Assembly (NCBI RefSeq): GCF_019669905.1
Contig: NZ_AP019777.1
Span: 2,108,001-2,172,000 of the forward strand
Source: Methylomonas koyamae
GTDB lineage: Bacteria; Pseudomonadota; Gammaproteobacteria; Methylococcales; Methylomonadaceae
Direction of reading: 5' to 3'
DNA: 64,000 bases
Shown here: positions 23,016 to 31,981 of the stretch, piece by piece
How positions within the stretch are numbered: the stretch's first letter is position 1
Layout of the letters: each line of letters begins with the position of its first letter
The notes under the pieces: generated by a model
The model's input: the letters and a program-made list of their open reading frames with translations, nothing else
What the model was told of the DNA's origin: nothing
The model's database searches: none
Program-made: the position numbers and the translations under genes

Positions 23016-25727
23016 TCACTTTGCCCGGTGTTTGCCTTTCCGCAATTTAGCCGGCTTGAACTGCAACGGAAATAATCTAAAGCGCCGCACCAGCCACTTG
23101 CGGCATTCTTCCAAGGCCAGCATGCCCAGTGCGAAGGGCAGCGCGAACAGCCAGACTTCGCCGCCTATCGGCGCGGCGCCGAACAGGGCATTGCCCCACG
23201 GCGTGTAGACAATCGCCAGAATCAACCCGATTTCCAGCAGGATGCCGGACAGGATCAGTTTGTTGTCCAGTAGCGCGGTGCCGAGCAGGCCGCGTTGGCG
23301 CTGTTTGCAGATAAAGACGTTGGCAATCTGCATCACGATGATCGCACTGAGGCAGGCCGTCGTCGCCTGCAAATACAAGGGCTGGCGGCCGTGCAGAATT
23401 TGGCCGTATTCCCAGCCGCCGCGTTCCAGCACGAAAAAGAACGCCGCCATCGCCGCGACCGCCTCCAACAGGCCCAGGAAGCCGTAGGCGCGGGCCAACA
23501 GCCGCCAGTCGATCAGGGTTTCTTTTTGCGAACGCGGCGGTTGCTCCATCACGGCCGAGTCGGGTTTTTCCGCACCCAGGCCCAATGCCGGCAGCATGTC
23601 GGTACCCAGATCGACCGCCAGGATCTGGATGATGGTCAGCGGCAGCGGGATTTTGAACAGTACGAAGGCCAGGTAGGGCACTACTTCCGGAATGTTCGAG
23701 GTCAGGATGTAAGTCAGGAATTTGCGGATGTTGTCAAATACGGCGCGGCCTTCCTCGATTGCGGCGACGATGCTGGCAAAGTTGTCGTCCAGCAAAATCA
23801 TGTCGGCCGCTTCCTTGGCGACGTCGGTGCCGGCCTTGCCCATCGCGATGCCGATGTCGGCCTTTTTCAAGGCTGGCGCATCGTTGACGCCGTCGCCGGT
23901 GACGGCGACGACATGCTGCTTGCGTTGCAGGGCGGCGACGATTTGCATTTTCTGGTCGGCGCCAACCCGGGCGAAAATGATCTCTGGCGCATCCAACGCC
24001 ACTTGCAGTTGGCTGGGCGTCAGCTTTTTCAATTTGTCGCCGACGATGACCTGGGGATGCTCGCTGCGCACCAGGCCGATTTGGCGGGCGATGGCGACCG
24101 CGGTGTGCGGGTGGTCGCCGGTCACCATAACGACTTTGATGCCGGCCCGGTGGCATTGGCCGATGGCGGCGGCGACTTCCGGCCGCGGCGGATCTTCCAG
24201 GCCGACCAGTCCGGCCAGGATCAGGCTTTGTTCCGGATCTTCCGGCAGTTGTTCCGGCAACGGCCGATAGGCCAGCGCCAGAACCCGCAACCCCTGGTCG
24301 GCCATGGTTTGCAGCGCTTTCGCCAACTGTTGGCGGTGGCCGTCGTCCAGCGTTTCGATCCGGTTACCGGCGGCGATCTGCCGGCACAGCGGCAGCACCA
24401 TTTCCAACGCCCCCTTGCAAAACAGCATGGTGCCGACCGGCGTGTCGTGCAGCGTGGACATGCGCTTGCGGTCGGTATCGAACGGCACTTCGCCGATCTT
24501 CGGATAGTCGATGCGCATGCCCTGGGCGTGCGCCATGTCGGCCAACGCGATTTCCATCGGATCGCCGAGCGGGGCGCTACCTTCGATGCGCTTCAAGTTG
24601 TGGCACAGCGCGGCACAGGCCAGAAACGCCGCGTGCTGTTGCAGGCTGTGGCGGTCCAATTGCTCCGGGCCGCAATGGCGGCCCTCCAGAAACAGTTGCT
24701 TGACCGCCATCCGGTTCTCGGTCAGCGTGCCGGTCTTGTCGGTGCAAATCACCGTGGTCGAGCCCAGGGTCTCCACCGACGGCAGGTTGCGGATCAGCGC
24801 GTTGCGTTTGGCCATGCGTTGCGTCGCCATCGCCAACGATAAGGTCACGGTCGGCAACAGGCCCTCCGGCACATTGGCCACGATCAGGCCGATGGCGAAG
24901 ATGAAGTTTTCCCAAAACGTCAGGCCGATGGCCTGGCCGATGAAGAAGAATGCGACGCCCAGCGCCAGTGCCAACAGGGCGACGAAGCGGCTCAAGCGGG
25001 CGATTTGCTTTTGCAGCGGCGATTGGCTTTTTACCGTGGTTTTCAGGGTATGAGCGATTTTGCCGAACTCGGTGTGCATGCCGGTGGCGAACACGACTGC
25101 CTTGCCTTCGCCGGCCACCACCGAGGTGCCGGCCAGCAGGATGTTGCGGCTTTGGCCGATGTCTTCGACGGCGGACGGCTGGGCGTCGCGGCCTTTCGGC
25201 AACGATTCGCCGGTGATGGTGGCGTTGTTGACCCGTAGCGCAAACGCTTCCACCAAACGGCAGTCGGCGGGGACGTTATCGCCTTCCTGCAATACCAGCA
25301 GGTCGCCGGGCGCCAGCTCGTCGGCGTAGACCAGGCTCAGTTCGCCGTCGCGGATGACTTTGACCTGGTGCGGCAGCAGTTTTTGCAATGCGGCGATGGC
25401 TTGTTCGGCCTGGCGCCGCTGCCAGAACGAAAAACAGCCGTTGATGGCGATGACGCCCAGAATCGCGTAAGCCAAGGTCTGCATGCCTTCGCCGGGTTGT
25501 TGCGCTTCGGCGAAGAAAGCCAAGCCGGCCGCCAGCCACAGGATTAACGCAAAAAAATGCAGAAACTCCCGGGCAAACAGCAGCAGCGCCGGGGGCTTGC
25601 GGGTTTCTTCGATGCGATTGAAGCCGAATTCGCGCAGGCGGCCTTCGATCATGGCGTCGTCGAGGCCGTTCATACTCGACCCCAAGCTTTCTAGCGCTTC
25701 GGCGGCGGTTAAATGGTGGATTTTCAT
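23016..25727 (-). CDS. P-type cation-transporting ATPase (type II)
   Basis: 903 residues. An ATP-driven ion pump of the inner membrane. Seen are an N-terminal cation-ATPase domain, the dephosphorylation motif TGES at 172-175, phosphorylation site Asp330 in DKTGTLTENRM, the ATP-domain motif MVTGDHPHTA and the hinge VTGDGVNDAPALKKADIG, with a C-terminal membrane domain ending in basic residues. The helix-4 sequence VANVPEGLLPTVTLSLA is closer to Na+/K+-ATPases (PEGLL) than to Ca2+ pumps (PEGLP), so the ion is uncertain. The start MKIHHLTAAEALESL is preferred over an upstream in-frame ATG at 25916, which would overlap the divergent lipoprotein gene. Confidence 0.93.
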   Translation of the reverse strand: MKIHHLTAAEALESLGSSMNGLDDAMIEGRLREFGFNRIEETRKPPALLLFAREFLHFFALILWLAAGLAFFAEAQQPGEGMQTLAYAILGVIAINGCFSFWQRRQAEQAIAALQKLLPHQVKVIRDGELSLVYADELAPGDLLVLQEGDNVPADCRLVEAFALRVNNATITGESLPKGRDAQPSAVEDIGQSRNILLAGTSVVAGEGKAVVFATGMHTEFGKIAHTLKTTVKSQSPLQKQIARLSRFVALLALALGVAFFFIGQAIGLTFWENFIFAIGLIVANVPEGLLPTVTLSLAMATQRMAKRNALIRNLPSVETLGSTTVICTDKTGTLTENRMAVKQLFLEGRHCGPEQLDRHSLQQHAAFLACAALCHNLKRIEGSAPLGDPMEIALADMAHAQGMRIDYPKIGEVPFDTDRKRMSTLHDTPVGTMLFCKGALEMVLPLCRQIAAGNRIETLDDGHRQQLAKALQTMADQGLRVLALAYRPLPEQLPEDPEQSLILAGLVGLEDPPRPEVAAAIGQCHRAGIKVVMVTGDHPHTAVAIARQIGLVRSEHPQVIVGDKLKKLTPSQLQVALDAPEIIFARVGADQKMQIVAALQRKQHVVAVTGDGVNDAPALKKADIGIAMGKAGTDVAKEAADMILLDDNFASIVAAIEEGRAVFDNIRKFLTYILTSNIPEVVPYLAFVLFKIPLPLTIIQILAVDLGTDMLPALGLGAEKPDSAVMEQPPRSQKETLIDWRLLARAYGFLGLLEAVAAMAAFFFVLERGGWEYGQILHGRQPLYLQATTACLSAIIVMQIANVFICKQRQRGLLGTALLDNKLILSGILLEIGLILAIVYTPWGNALFGAAPIGGEVWLFALPFALGMLALEECRKWLVRRFRLFPLQFKPAKLRKGKHRAK

Positions 25728-25895
25728 CGGTCGGCGGCAAGCGGCAGTGGCGAACGGCAACAGTGTAAACCTAAATTTTTTCGCTGGGGACGAGTCCGAG
25801 CGCTGAGGCTGCCCGAGGCATCTGGAAAAATGCGATTGTGTTTTCTCCGGCTCCGCGTGCAAACTTATCCGGTTTTTGCCGACCAGTTTGCAACG

Positions 25896-27095
25896 ATGCC
25901 TAATTTTTTCGATCACCTACCCTCCTTGCGGCGCTTGCCGGCCGCCCTCGGCATCGCCGCGCCGTTATTGTTGGCCGGTTGCTTGTCGCCGTTGGCGCTG
26001 GACCGGGCGGTGGTCGAATACGACAAAGCCACGGCCGATACCTTGTCGCGGCAGTTGTTGCTCAACATCGCCCGCGCCCACCAGCATCAGCCGCTGCATT
26101 TCACCGGAGTTTCCAATATCGCCGCGACCTTTAATTTTCAACTGAATGCCGGGGCAACGCCGGCGGCCACCGGCGATAACGGTTCGTTGTTGACGCCGGT
26201 GTTCGGCGGCACCGTCTCGGAAAATCCGACCATCAGCATCGTGCCGATCGAGGGCGAGGAATTCACCAAGCGCATGCTGACGCCGTTTCCGGAGAGCAGG
26301 TTGACGATGCTGTTGCGCCAGGGCGTCGACGTGGATTTACTGTTGCGTTTGCTGGCCGGCGAACTGCGGCTGGCCGGCGGCGGGCAAAACGGCATCTATT
26401 CGAACCGGCCGGCCGACGCCGCCGGCTACCGGGCGTTTCGCCAGGCGGTGCTGCATTTGTCGTCGATCCAGGACCGGCACCAACTGTTCGCCGAACCGCT
26501 GATGTTCGAACGCGAGTGGCTGTTGCCGGCCGCTGCCGTGGCGGCGGAACATTTGGCCGAGCTGGAAAAAGACTACACCGTCGACTTGCTGCCGCAATCC
26601 GGACAAGTGCGGCTGAAGAAACGGGTGGTGGGGCGTATCGTGCTGACCAACTACGACCCGGCGCAATTGAGCAACGCCGAGCGGCAGCGGCTGCACGAGG
26701 AGGCCGGGCAGGGCGCCGACAACGATGTCGGCGTCGACATCCGCGCCGGTTATCCGGGCGGCGAATGGCCGTTGCACGGCGTATTTCGCCTGCGCAGTTT
26801 CCACAATGTGTTGAATTTCATCGGCCAAGGCCTCGGCGACGAACCCGAGTTTGCGGTGGACAAGCACCCGGCGACGCCGGAGGTGCGCGAGAATCCGGTG
26901 CGGACCCTGGCGTTGGAGATGGATGGAGACGGCGGCGAGCTCAGCGTCGAATTCGGCGGGCACAATTACGCATTGCCGGCGGAAACCGGCTACCAGTGGA
27001 ACCGCGAGGGTTTCCGCCTGCTGTGCCAAATCTTTCAGATGACGGTCGCCAATTTGAACCAGCAAGGCGCGCCGGCCATTACCATTGCCAAATAG
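25896..27095 (+). CDS. Uncharacterised lipoprotein
   Basis: 399 residues. Signal peptide with lipobox LLAGC, Cys29. I do not recognise the family. It continues LALDRAVVEYDKATADTL, which suggests an extended helix near the anchor, followed by mixed sequence with no cysteine-rich or repeat region. The start at 25896 places the signal peptide correctly; the frame is open further upstream but overlaps the divergent ATPase leader. A CorA-type gene begins 12 nt after its stop, so the two are probably one unit, perhaps tied to cation handling. Confidence 0.75.
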   Translation: MPNFFDHLPSLRRLPAALGIAAPLLLAGCLSPLALDRAVVEYDKATADTLSRQLLLNIARAHQHQPLHFTGVSNIAATFNFQLNAGATPAATGDNGSLLTPVFGGTVSENPTISIVPIEGEEFTKRMLTPFPESRLTMLLRQGVDVDLLLRLLAGELRLAGGGQNGIYSNRPADAAGYRAFRQAVLHLSSIQDRHQLFAEPLMFEREWLLPAAAVAAEHLAELEKDYTVDLLPQSGQVRLKKRVVGRIVLTNYDPAQLSNAERQRLHEEAGQGADNDVGVDIRAGYPGGEWPLHGVFRLRSFHNVLNFIGQGLGDEPEFAVDKHPATPEVRENPVRTLALEMDGDGGELSVEFGGHNYALPAETGYQWNREGFRLLCQIFQMTVANLNQQGAPAITIAK

Positions 27096-27107
27096 GCGGA
27101 GAAACTT

Positions 27108-28097
27108 TTGAACCAGGCCATCGATAATTCCAAGGTCATGCGTTGCGTGGCTTATCAGAAAGGCGTCGGTATCGGCGACGTCACCATCGCAGACATCAGC
27201 GAAGTGCTGCTGAAGGAGGATACCTTCGTCTGGTTGGGGCTGCGCGAGGCCGATAGCAAGATATTGCGGGCGATCCAAATCGAGTTCGGCCTGCACGACT
27301 TGGCGATCGAGGATGCCTGTTCGGCCCACCAGCGGCCGAAAATCGAGGAATACGGCGATTCGCTGTTCATCGTGTTGCAGACCGCGCAATTGGTGGACGA
27401 TAGCGTCGCATTCGGCGAAACCCATTTGTTCGTCGGTCCCCGGTTTTTGGTGACGGTGCGCCACGGCGCCTCGCACAGTCTGGCCCGGGTCCGCGAACGC
27501 TGCCAGGCTATGCCGCAGTTGCTGGCCAAGGGCTCGGGGTTTGCGTTGTATTCGATCATGGATTTCATCGTCGACAATTACATGCCGGTCATCAACGGCC
27601 TGCAGGAACGTTTCGACGTGCTGGAGTCGGCCATCTTCCAGAACCGGCCCAGCCGGCAAACCATGGAAGGCTTGTACGAACTGAAGCGCGAGTTGCTGTT
27701 GCTGGAAGGAGCGATCAATCCGGTGATCGATATTTGCAACGAGTTGATGCGTTTCCACGGCGGCTTGATCCACAAAGACGTGCGCTTTTATTTTCGCGAC
27801 GTCGCCGACCATATCAAGCGGGTGGATCGGGCGATCCAGGGCATGCGCGAAATGCTGCTGGCGGCGATGCAAGTGCATCTGACCTTCGAAACGGTGCGCC
27901 AAAACGAAGTGGTCAAGCGCTTGGCCGGCTGGGGCGCGATTCTGGCGATTCCGACCATGGTATTCAGTTGGTACGGCATGAACTTCCGCCACATGCCGGA
28001 ATTGGAGTGGATGTTCAGCTATCCGCTGGTGCTGGCCGGCGTGGCGGTTGGCAGCCTGGGGCTTTATTGGCGGCTGAAGCGGTCCGGCTGGTTGTAG
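27108..28097 (+). CDS. CorA-family magnesium/zinc transporter
   Basis: 329 residues. A cytoplasmic alpha/beta domain and long stalk helices lead to two C-terminal membrane helices separated by the signature loop YGMNF (in MVFSWYGMNFRHMPE), the selectivity motif of CorA channels. Such proteins carry Mg2+ or in some branches Zn2+ as pentamers. TTG at 27108 is chosen for the GGCGGAG site 8-9 nt upstream; ATG at 27138 is an alternative. It follows an unknown lipoprotein by 12 nt. Confidence 0.93.
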   Translation: MNQAIDNSKVMRCVAYQKGVGIGDVTIADISEVLLKEDTFVWLGLREADSKILRAIQIEFGLHDLAIEDACSAHQRPKIEEYGDSLFIVLQTAQLVDDSVAFGETHLFVGPRFLVTVRHGASHSLARVRERCQAMPQLLAKGSGFALYSIMDFIVDNYMPVINGLQERFDVLESAIFQNRPSRQTMEGLYELKRELLLLEGAINPVIDICNELMRFHGGLIHKDVRFYFRDVADHIKRVDRAIQGMREMLLAAMQVHLTFETVRQNEVVKRLAGWGAILAIPTMVFSWYGMNFRHMPELEWMFSYPLVLAGVAVGSLGLYWRLKRSGWL

Positions 28098-28223
28098 CCG
28101 CATGGCCGGCGATTTTTGGACTATAGTAGCTTGGCCGGTAAGCGGATGCGGTTGGCGCGTTAGAATCGCCGGACCGAAATAACCCCCGCCGCCGGCTTGG
28201 CGCACTTGGAACGGGAGGTTGCG

Positions 28224-29729
28224 ATGAAGGCGACGAAATGGCTGGGTTTGGGCATTGCCGGCCTGAGCTGCGGGATGGCGCAAGCCGACTACCGGGACGA
28301 CATCGGTTATCGGCAATTGCAGCAGTTGTTGGGAAGTGGCGTGCCGACAGGGGCCGGCGTTAATGTGGTGCTCGCCGAAGCCTCGACGGTCACTGAGTCC
28401 GACACGCTACGCTACCCCCGTTACGCGCCCGACACCGGACAAAGCCGCTTCGCCGGCAAAACCTTCAGTTATCCGGGGCCGCAAGCCAGTACCGGCATAT
28501 CCGACCATGCCACCGGGGTTGCCGCCGCATTTTTCGCTAACGATTCCATCGCGCCCGGTATCGCCAACATTGCCGTTTACAACGCCGACGACTGGTTGAG
28601 CGGCTTGGTCGCCGCCGCGGCCGAGGCTCCGGTCGCGGGCAGCCGCATCGCCAACCATAGCTGGATCGGCGGGGCCGACAGCGAAACGGCAGCCGATATC
28701 GGCGCCTATCTGCGCTTGGTGGACCGCGTCGTGCAGCGTTACGAATTCATCCAGGTGGTCGGCATGGACAATGGGCCGAGCAACTCGCCGCTATTGGGCA
28801 GCGCCTACAACACGATTGCGGTCGGCCGTAGCGACGGCGGCCACGACCGAGGCTCGGACCCGGTCGACAGCGTTTACGGCGCCGGCCGTAGCCGGCCCGA
28901 TTTGGTAGCGCCGCGCACCACCACCAGCGGGGCAACGCCGCTGGTCGCGGCGGCAGCGGCTTTGTTGGTCGAAACCGGCCACAGCGGCGCCGGCCAGTTA
29001 TCCAAAGCCGGGCAAGCGATAGCCGGTATCGGCCAGGTCTACAACGCCGAGCGGGCCGAAACGGTCAAGGCGGCGTTGATGGCCGGAGCGCAGCGGGAAA
29101 CGGACAATACCGCCGGCTCCGCCAATATTGCCGATTACCGCAGCGCCGGCCACCAAACCGCAAACGGCTTGGACGACCGCTTCGGTGCCGGCCAGCTCGA
29201 CGTGTTCGGCAGTTACCGGATTATCGCCGGCGGCGAGCAGGACAGCGTCGAGGACGGCGGCGGCGCGGTATTGGCAGAGGCGGGATTCGATTTCGATCAG
29301 GCCTTCGGCGGCCTGGGTTCGAACCGGACCGCCAGCTACCGAATCAGCGCACTCAGCGATCTGCAGTTGGCGGCATCTTTGGTTTGGAATATCGGCGTCA
29401 GCGACGACAGCAGCTTGGCCACGGTTTTCTACGACCTGGATCTGGAATTGTTCGATACCACGTTGCAACGTACCGTCGGTTTATCGAACAGTCGAGCCGA
29501 CAACAGCGAAAACCTGTGGCTGGCCTTGCGCGGCGGCCACGATTACCAACTGCGCGTGGTTGCCGCCACCAGCGCCGATTTTGTCTGGGATTACGCGCTG
29601 GCTTGGCGAATGGAACCGCTGACCGCGGCGCCGGTACCGTTGCCGGCATCGGCCTTGCTGTTTTCCGCCGCGCTGCTCGGGTTTGCGGTATCGGCCCGCG
29701 GCGGCCGGCTGGGCGCCAGTCGGGTTTAG
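28224..29729 (+). CDS. Subtilisin-like (S8) exported protein with VPLPA-CTERM tail
   Basis: 501 residues with a signal peptide (about 1-21) and a C-terminal VPLPASALLFSAALLGF sorting tail followed by basic residues. The fold resembles subtilases: His95 in DHATGVAAAFF (for HGTxVAG) and Ser235 in TTSGATPLVAAAAALL (for GTSMAxPHVAG). The catalytic Asp position, in VVLAEAS, holds Glu52, and the oxyanion Asn region reads VVGMDNGPSN. Activity is therefore uncertain. ATG 28224 follows GGGAGG by 6 nt; an earlier in-frame TTG at 28197 would spoil the signal peptide. First of three CTERM proteins. Confidence 0.78.
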   Translation: MKATKWLGLGIAGLSCGMAQADYRDDIGYRQLQQLLGSGVPTGAGVNVVLAEASTVTESDTLRYPRYAPDTGQSRFAGKTFSYPGPQASTGISDHATGVAAAFFANDSIAPGIANIAVYNADDWLSGLVAAAAEAPVAGSRIANHSWIGGADSETAADIGAYLRLVDRVVQRYEFIQVVGMDNGPSNSPLLGSAYNTIAVGRSDGGHDRGSDPVDSVYGAGRSRPDLVAPRTTTSGATPLVAAAAALLVETGHSGAGQLSKAGQAIAGIGQVYNAERAETVKAALMAGAQRETDNTAGSANIADYRSAGHQTANGLDDRFGAGQLDVFGSYRIIAGGEQDSVEDGGGAVLAEAGFDFDQAFGGLGSNRTASYRISALSDLQLAASLVWNIGVSDDSSLATVFYDLDLELFDTTLQRTVGLSNSRADNSENLWLALRGGHDYQLRVVAATSADFVWDYALAWRMEPLTAAPVPLPASALLFSAALLGFAVSARGGRLGASRV

Positions 29730-30107
29730 CCGCGCGCAATCGTGCGCAGCCGGACCGCTCCCGCGGCGAAAGGGCGCAGCTCAAGCCGGCCGCGCCTGCG
29801 CCGGGCCAGGAAACTAAAACTGCGGCAAATGCCATAGTACCTAAGTCATATCACCTATCTATTACGCGGTTTTTGTCGAGTCAGTTTGCGCGTAGCCGTC
29901 GGTAAATCCTCAGTTATTCATTTTGGTATGTGATTTGCATCACGCTGATCGGTTCGGCTACGAGCCAACGATGGCCAGGGGCGGGTCGCGCCGGAATCAG
30001 GGATGCCGCCGCCAGTCCGGGCCGAACACACTGGAAGATGCAAAAGTGCGGTTTCGCGAAACCGGGGATTTCGCGCGCCGCCACGACAAAAATTACGAGG
30101 AATTCGA
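29730..30107. other. Intergenic region upstream of the second CTERM gene
   Basis: 378 nt with no supported gene. It holds a perfect palindrome CGGTTTCGCGAAACCG at 30049-30064, 43 nt before the next start codon, which could be an operator or an mRNA hairpin. I looked for a c-di-GMP riboswitch and did not find its consensus. Confidence 0.4.
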
Positions 30108-30926
30108 ATGAAATTCGCAAAAAAATCCGTTGCCAAACTGTTGACCGGCGCGGCTTTGGCGTTAACCGCCACCCACGCCAGCGCGTTCAGCTTGGCGACG
30201 ATGACCGCCAATGGCCAGGTCGCCAGCGTGACTCCCGGATCTTCCTACAGCCACAACGATACCGTTGCTGCCAAGGCCTGGGCCGACGGCGGCGGTCCGG
30301 CCGGTTCCGGCTGGGGCCATACCTCGGATTGGTACCAATTCCAAGTCACCAGCGCGACCGACGTTAAAATCGTGGTCAGCGCCAATAATGCCAACGCCTT
30401 GTTGCACCCCGGCTTTTCGATCTGGTCCGTCAACGGCCCGGTCGACCATTCCAGCGGCGCTCACCGTTACAGTCAGGTCAGCGGCCCGGAAGCCAGCGGC
30501 GGCGCCCATAAAAACCAATGGATGAACGGTCTGGGCGCAGGTACGCCGCCGGCGACTTCGACTCACGTCACCGGTTTCGTCGGTTATTCGAACGGTAACA
30601 GCAATGCGGCGGACAGCAATTTTACCAACGGCGCCGGCTATGCGGTCGGAACCGGCAGCGCCGGGTCAAGCCGCGGCAGCAGCGGCGGCCTGGATTGGGC
30701 CGCTCTGGACTTGGCGAATTTGGCGCCGGGTTACTACATCATGGCCGTCGGCGGCAGTTGCTATAGCCAAACCAACTGCGGCACCGGCAACGGTTCCGGC
30801 GGCTGGCTGGCCGGTTCGTATAACGTGCAAATCAATGCGGTCCCGGTTCCGGGCGCGGTTTGGTTGTTCGGTAGTGCAATGCTCGGCATGCTGGGCATGA
30901 AACGGCGCCAAGCCGTGGCGGCTTAA
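30108..30926 (+). CDS. Exported VPLPA-CTERM protein of unknown function
   Basis: 272 residues. Signal peptide ending THASA, then a Gly/Ser/Asn-rich beta-type region without a known catalytic motif, and the tail VPVPGAVWLFGSAMLGML followed by KRRQ. Such tails are recognised by exosortase-type systems that anchor or release proteins at the cell surface. ATG 30108 has an ACGAGG site upstream. The YYIMAVGGSCYSQTNCG stretch near the C-terminus contains the only two cysteines. Confidence 0.8.
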   Translation: MKFAKKSVAKLLTGAALALTATHASAFSLATMTANGQVASVTPGSSYSHNDTVAAKAWADGGGPAGSGWGHTSDWYQFQVTSATDVKIVVSANNANALLHPGFSIWSVNGPVDHSSGAHRYSQVSGPEASGGAHKNQWMNGLGAGTPPATSTHVTGFVGYSNGNSNAADSNFTNGAGYAVGTGSAGSSRGSSGGLDWAALDLANLAPGYYIMAVGGSCYSQTNCGTGNGSGGWLAGSYNVQINAVPVPGAVWLFGSAMLGMLGMKRRQAVAA

Positions 30927-31133
30927 TATCGCCGTCAATTAACGTTAACGGTCAAACCGCCCAAGGATGCACGGCTACGGACACGGAAGTCCGGCCCCGG
31001 CAGGGAACGCCGGGGTTGGCGGGCAGGCCGCAATTTCCATTCGATTCTGTATGCCCGGCCATAGGCCTGAAAACCGGCGCCGCCGCGTGCGCTGATGGTA
31101 ACGGCATAACCCAAAGGCCATTCGGAGACTGAA

Positions 31134-31880
31134 ATGATCAAATACGCTTTATCCGCCGCGTTGGCGGCGATTTTGTCGGCGGCCGCGCCGGCGCAAGCCA
31201 ATACCCTGGTGGTCGACGGCACCCTGTTCCGCCAAGCGGGCGGGACCACGTTCGACGTTTGGAAAATTAATATGCAAACCGCCGGCAGCTTCAGCGTGAA
31301 TCTGGCCGCCTACGAGGCCGCGCAAAATAATGTGGCTACCGCCGGCTACGCGACGGCCGATTTGAACGGCGACGGCGAGCTGACTTGGCTGGACCCGGAC
31401 ACCCATTGGTATCTGGACGACGGTTCTGCAACCTTGTCTGCCGCCAACCACTTGGCCCGCTGCGATGACATCGCCAATAACTGCGCGACGGTCAGCAACG
31501 GCACCATCAATTTGGCGTCGCAGAGCCAAGCGCAGGGTGCGGCCGACGGTTCCATCCATTTTCGCCGCGATCCGGCCTTCGACATCTCGTTGGCGGCTGG
31601 CGCTTACCAATACGTCATCGCCGATTACCGTTTGACCGACGCCGAAGCGGCGGCCGGCATCAACAGCGGCGACACCTTTTCCCAACCGGGCGGTTACGCC
31701 GATCCGATTCTGGACTACGCCGATTACCGGATTACCTTCAGTTCCGACACGCTGAATTTCGCCCGCAGCGACAATACCATCACCGTATCGCAAGTGCCGT
31801 TGCCCGGCGCCTTCTGGTTGTTCGGCAGCGCCGTCGCCGGTTGCAGTTTGCGCGCCAGGCGCAAAACCGCGGCCGCTTGA
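31134..31880 (+). CDS. Exported VPLPA-CTERM protein with an EF-hand-type loop
   Basis: 248 residues. Signal peptide ending AQA, a canonical 12-residue calcium loop DLNGDGELTWLD at 76-87, and the tail VPLPGAFWLFGSAVAG plus basic residues. No enzyme family is recognised. Third of the CTERM genes and followed by a clear terminator. The 207-nt gap upstream holds GC-rich hairpins but no motif I can name. Confidence 0.8.
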   Translation: MIKYALSAALAAILSAAAPAQANTLVVDGTLFRQAGGTTFDVWKINMQTAGSFSVNLAAYEAAQNNVATAGYATADLNGDGELTWLDPDTHWYLDDGSATLSAANHLARCDDIANNCATVSNGTINLASQSQAQGAADGSIHFRRDPAFDISLAAGAYQYVIADYRLTDAEAAAGINSGDTFSQPGGYADPILDYADYRITFSSDTLNFARSDNTITVSQVPLPGAFWLFGSAVAGCSLRARRKTAAA

Positions 31881-31904
31881 TTCGGCACCGCACCGATCTG
31901 CTGG

Positions 31905-31936
31905 ACGGGAGGGCCGGTTGCGGTTCTCCCGTTTTT
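31905..31936 (+). terminator. Intrinsic terminator after the CTERM genes
   Basis: Stem ACGGGAG (31905-31911) pairs with CTCCCGT (31926-31932), with an inner CCG/CGG pairing, and is followed by TTTT. It lies 25 nt after the stop of the third CTERM gene and 46 nt before the next start. Confidence 0.75.
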
Positions 31937-31981
31937 GCGTTTAGCGTTTATCCTGCAAGCTGTTTGCCGAAACATTGATCC

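Noticed and set aside
23295..24842. Long plus-strand frame opposite the P-type ATPase
   Set aside because: Repetitive low-complexity translation; the minus strand carries all ATPase motifs.
29730..31133. c-di-GMP riboswitch upstream of the CTERM genes
   Set aside because: I compared both upstream regions with the GEMM consensus and the conserved core was not there.
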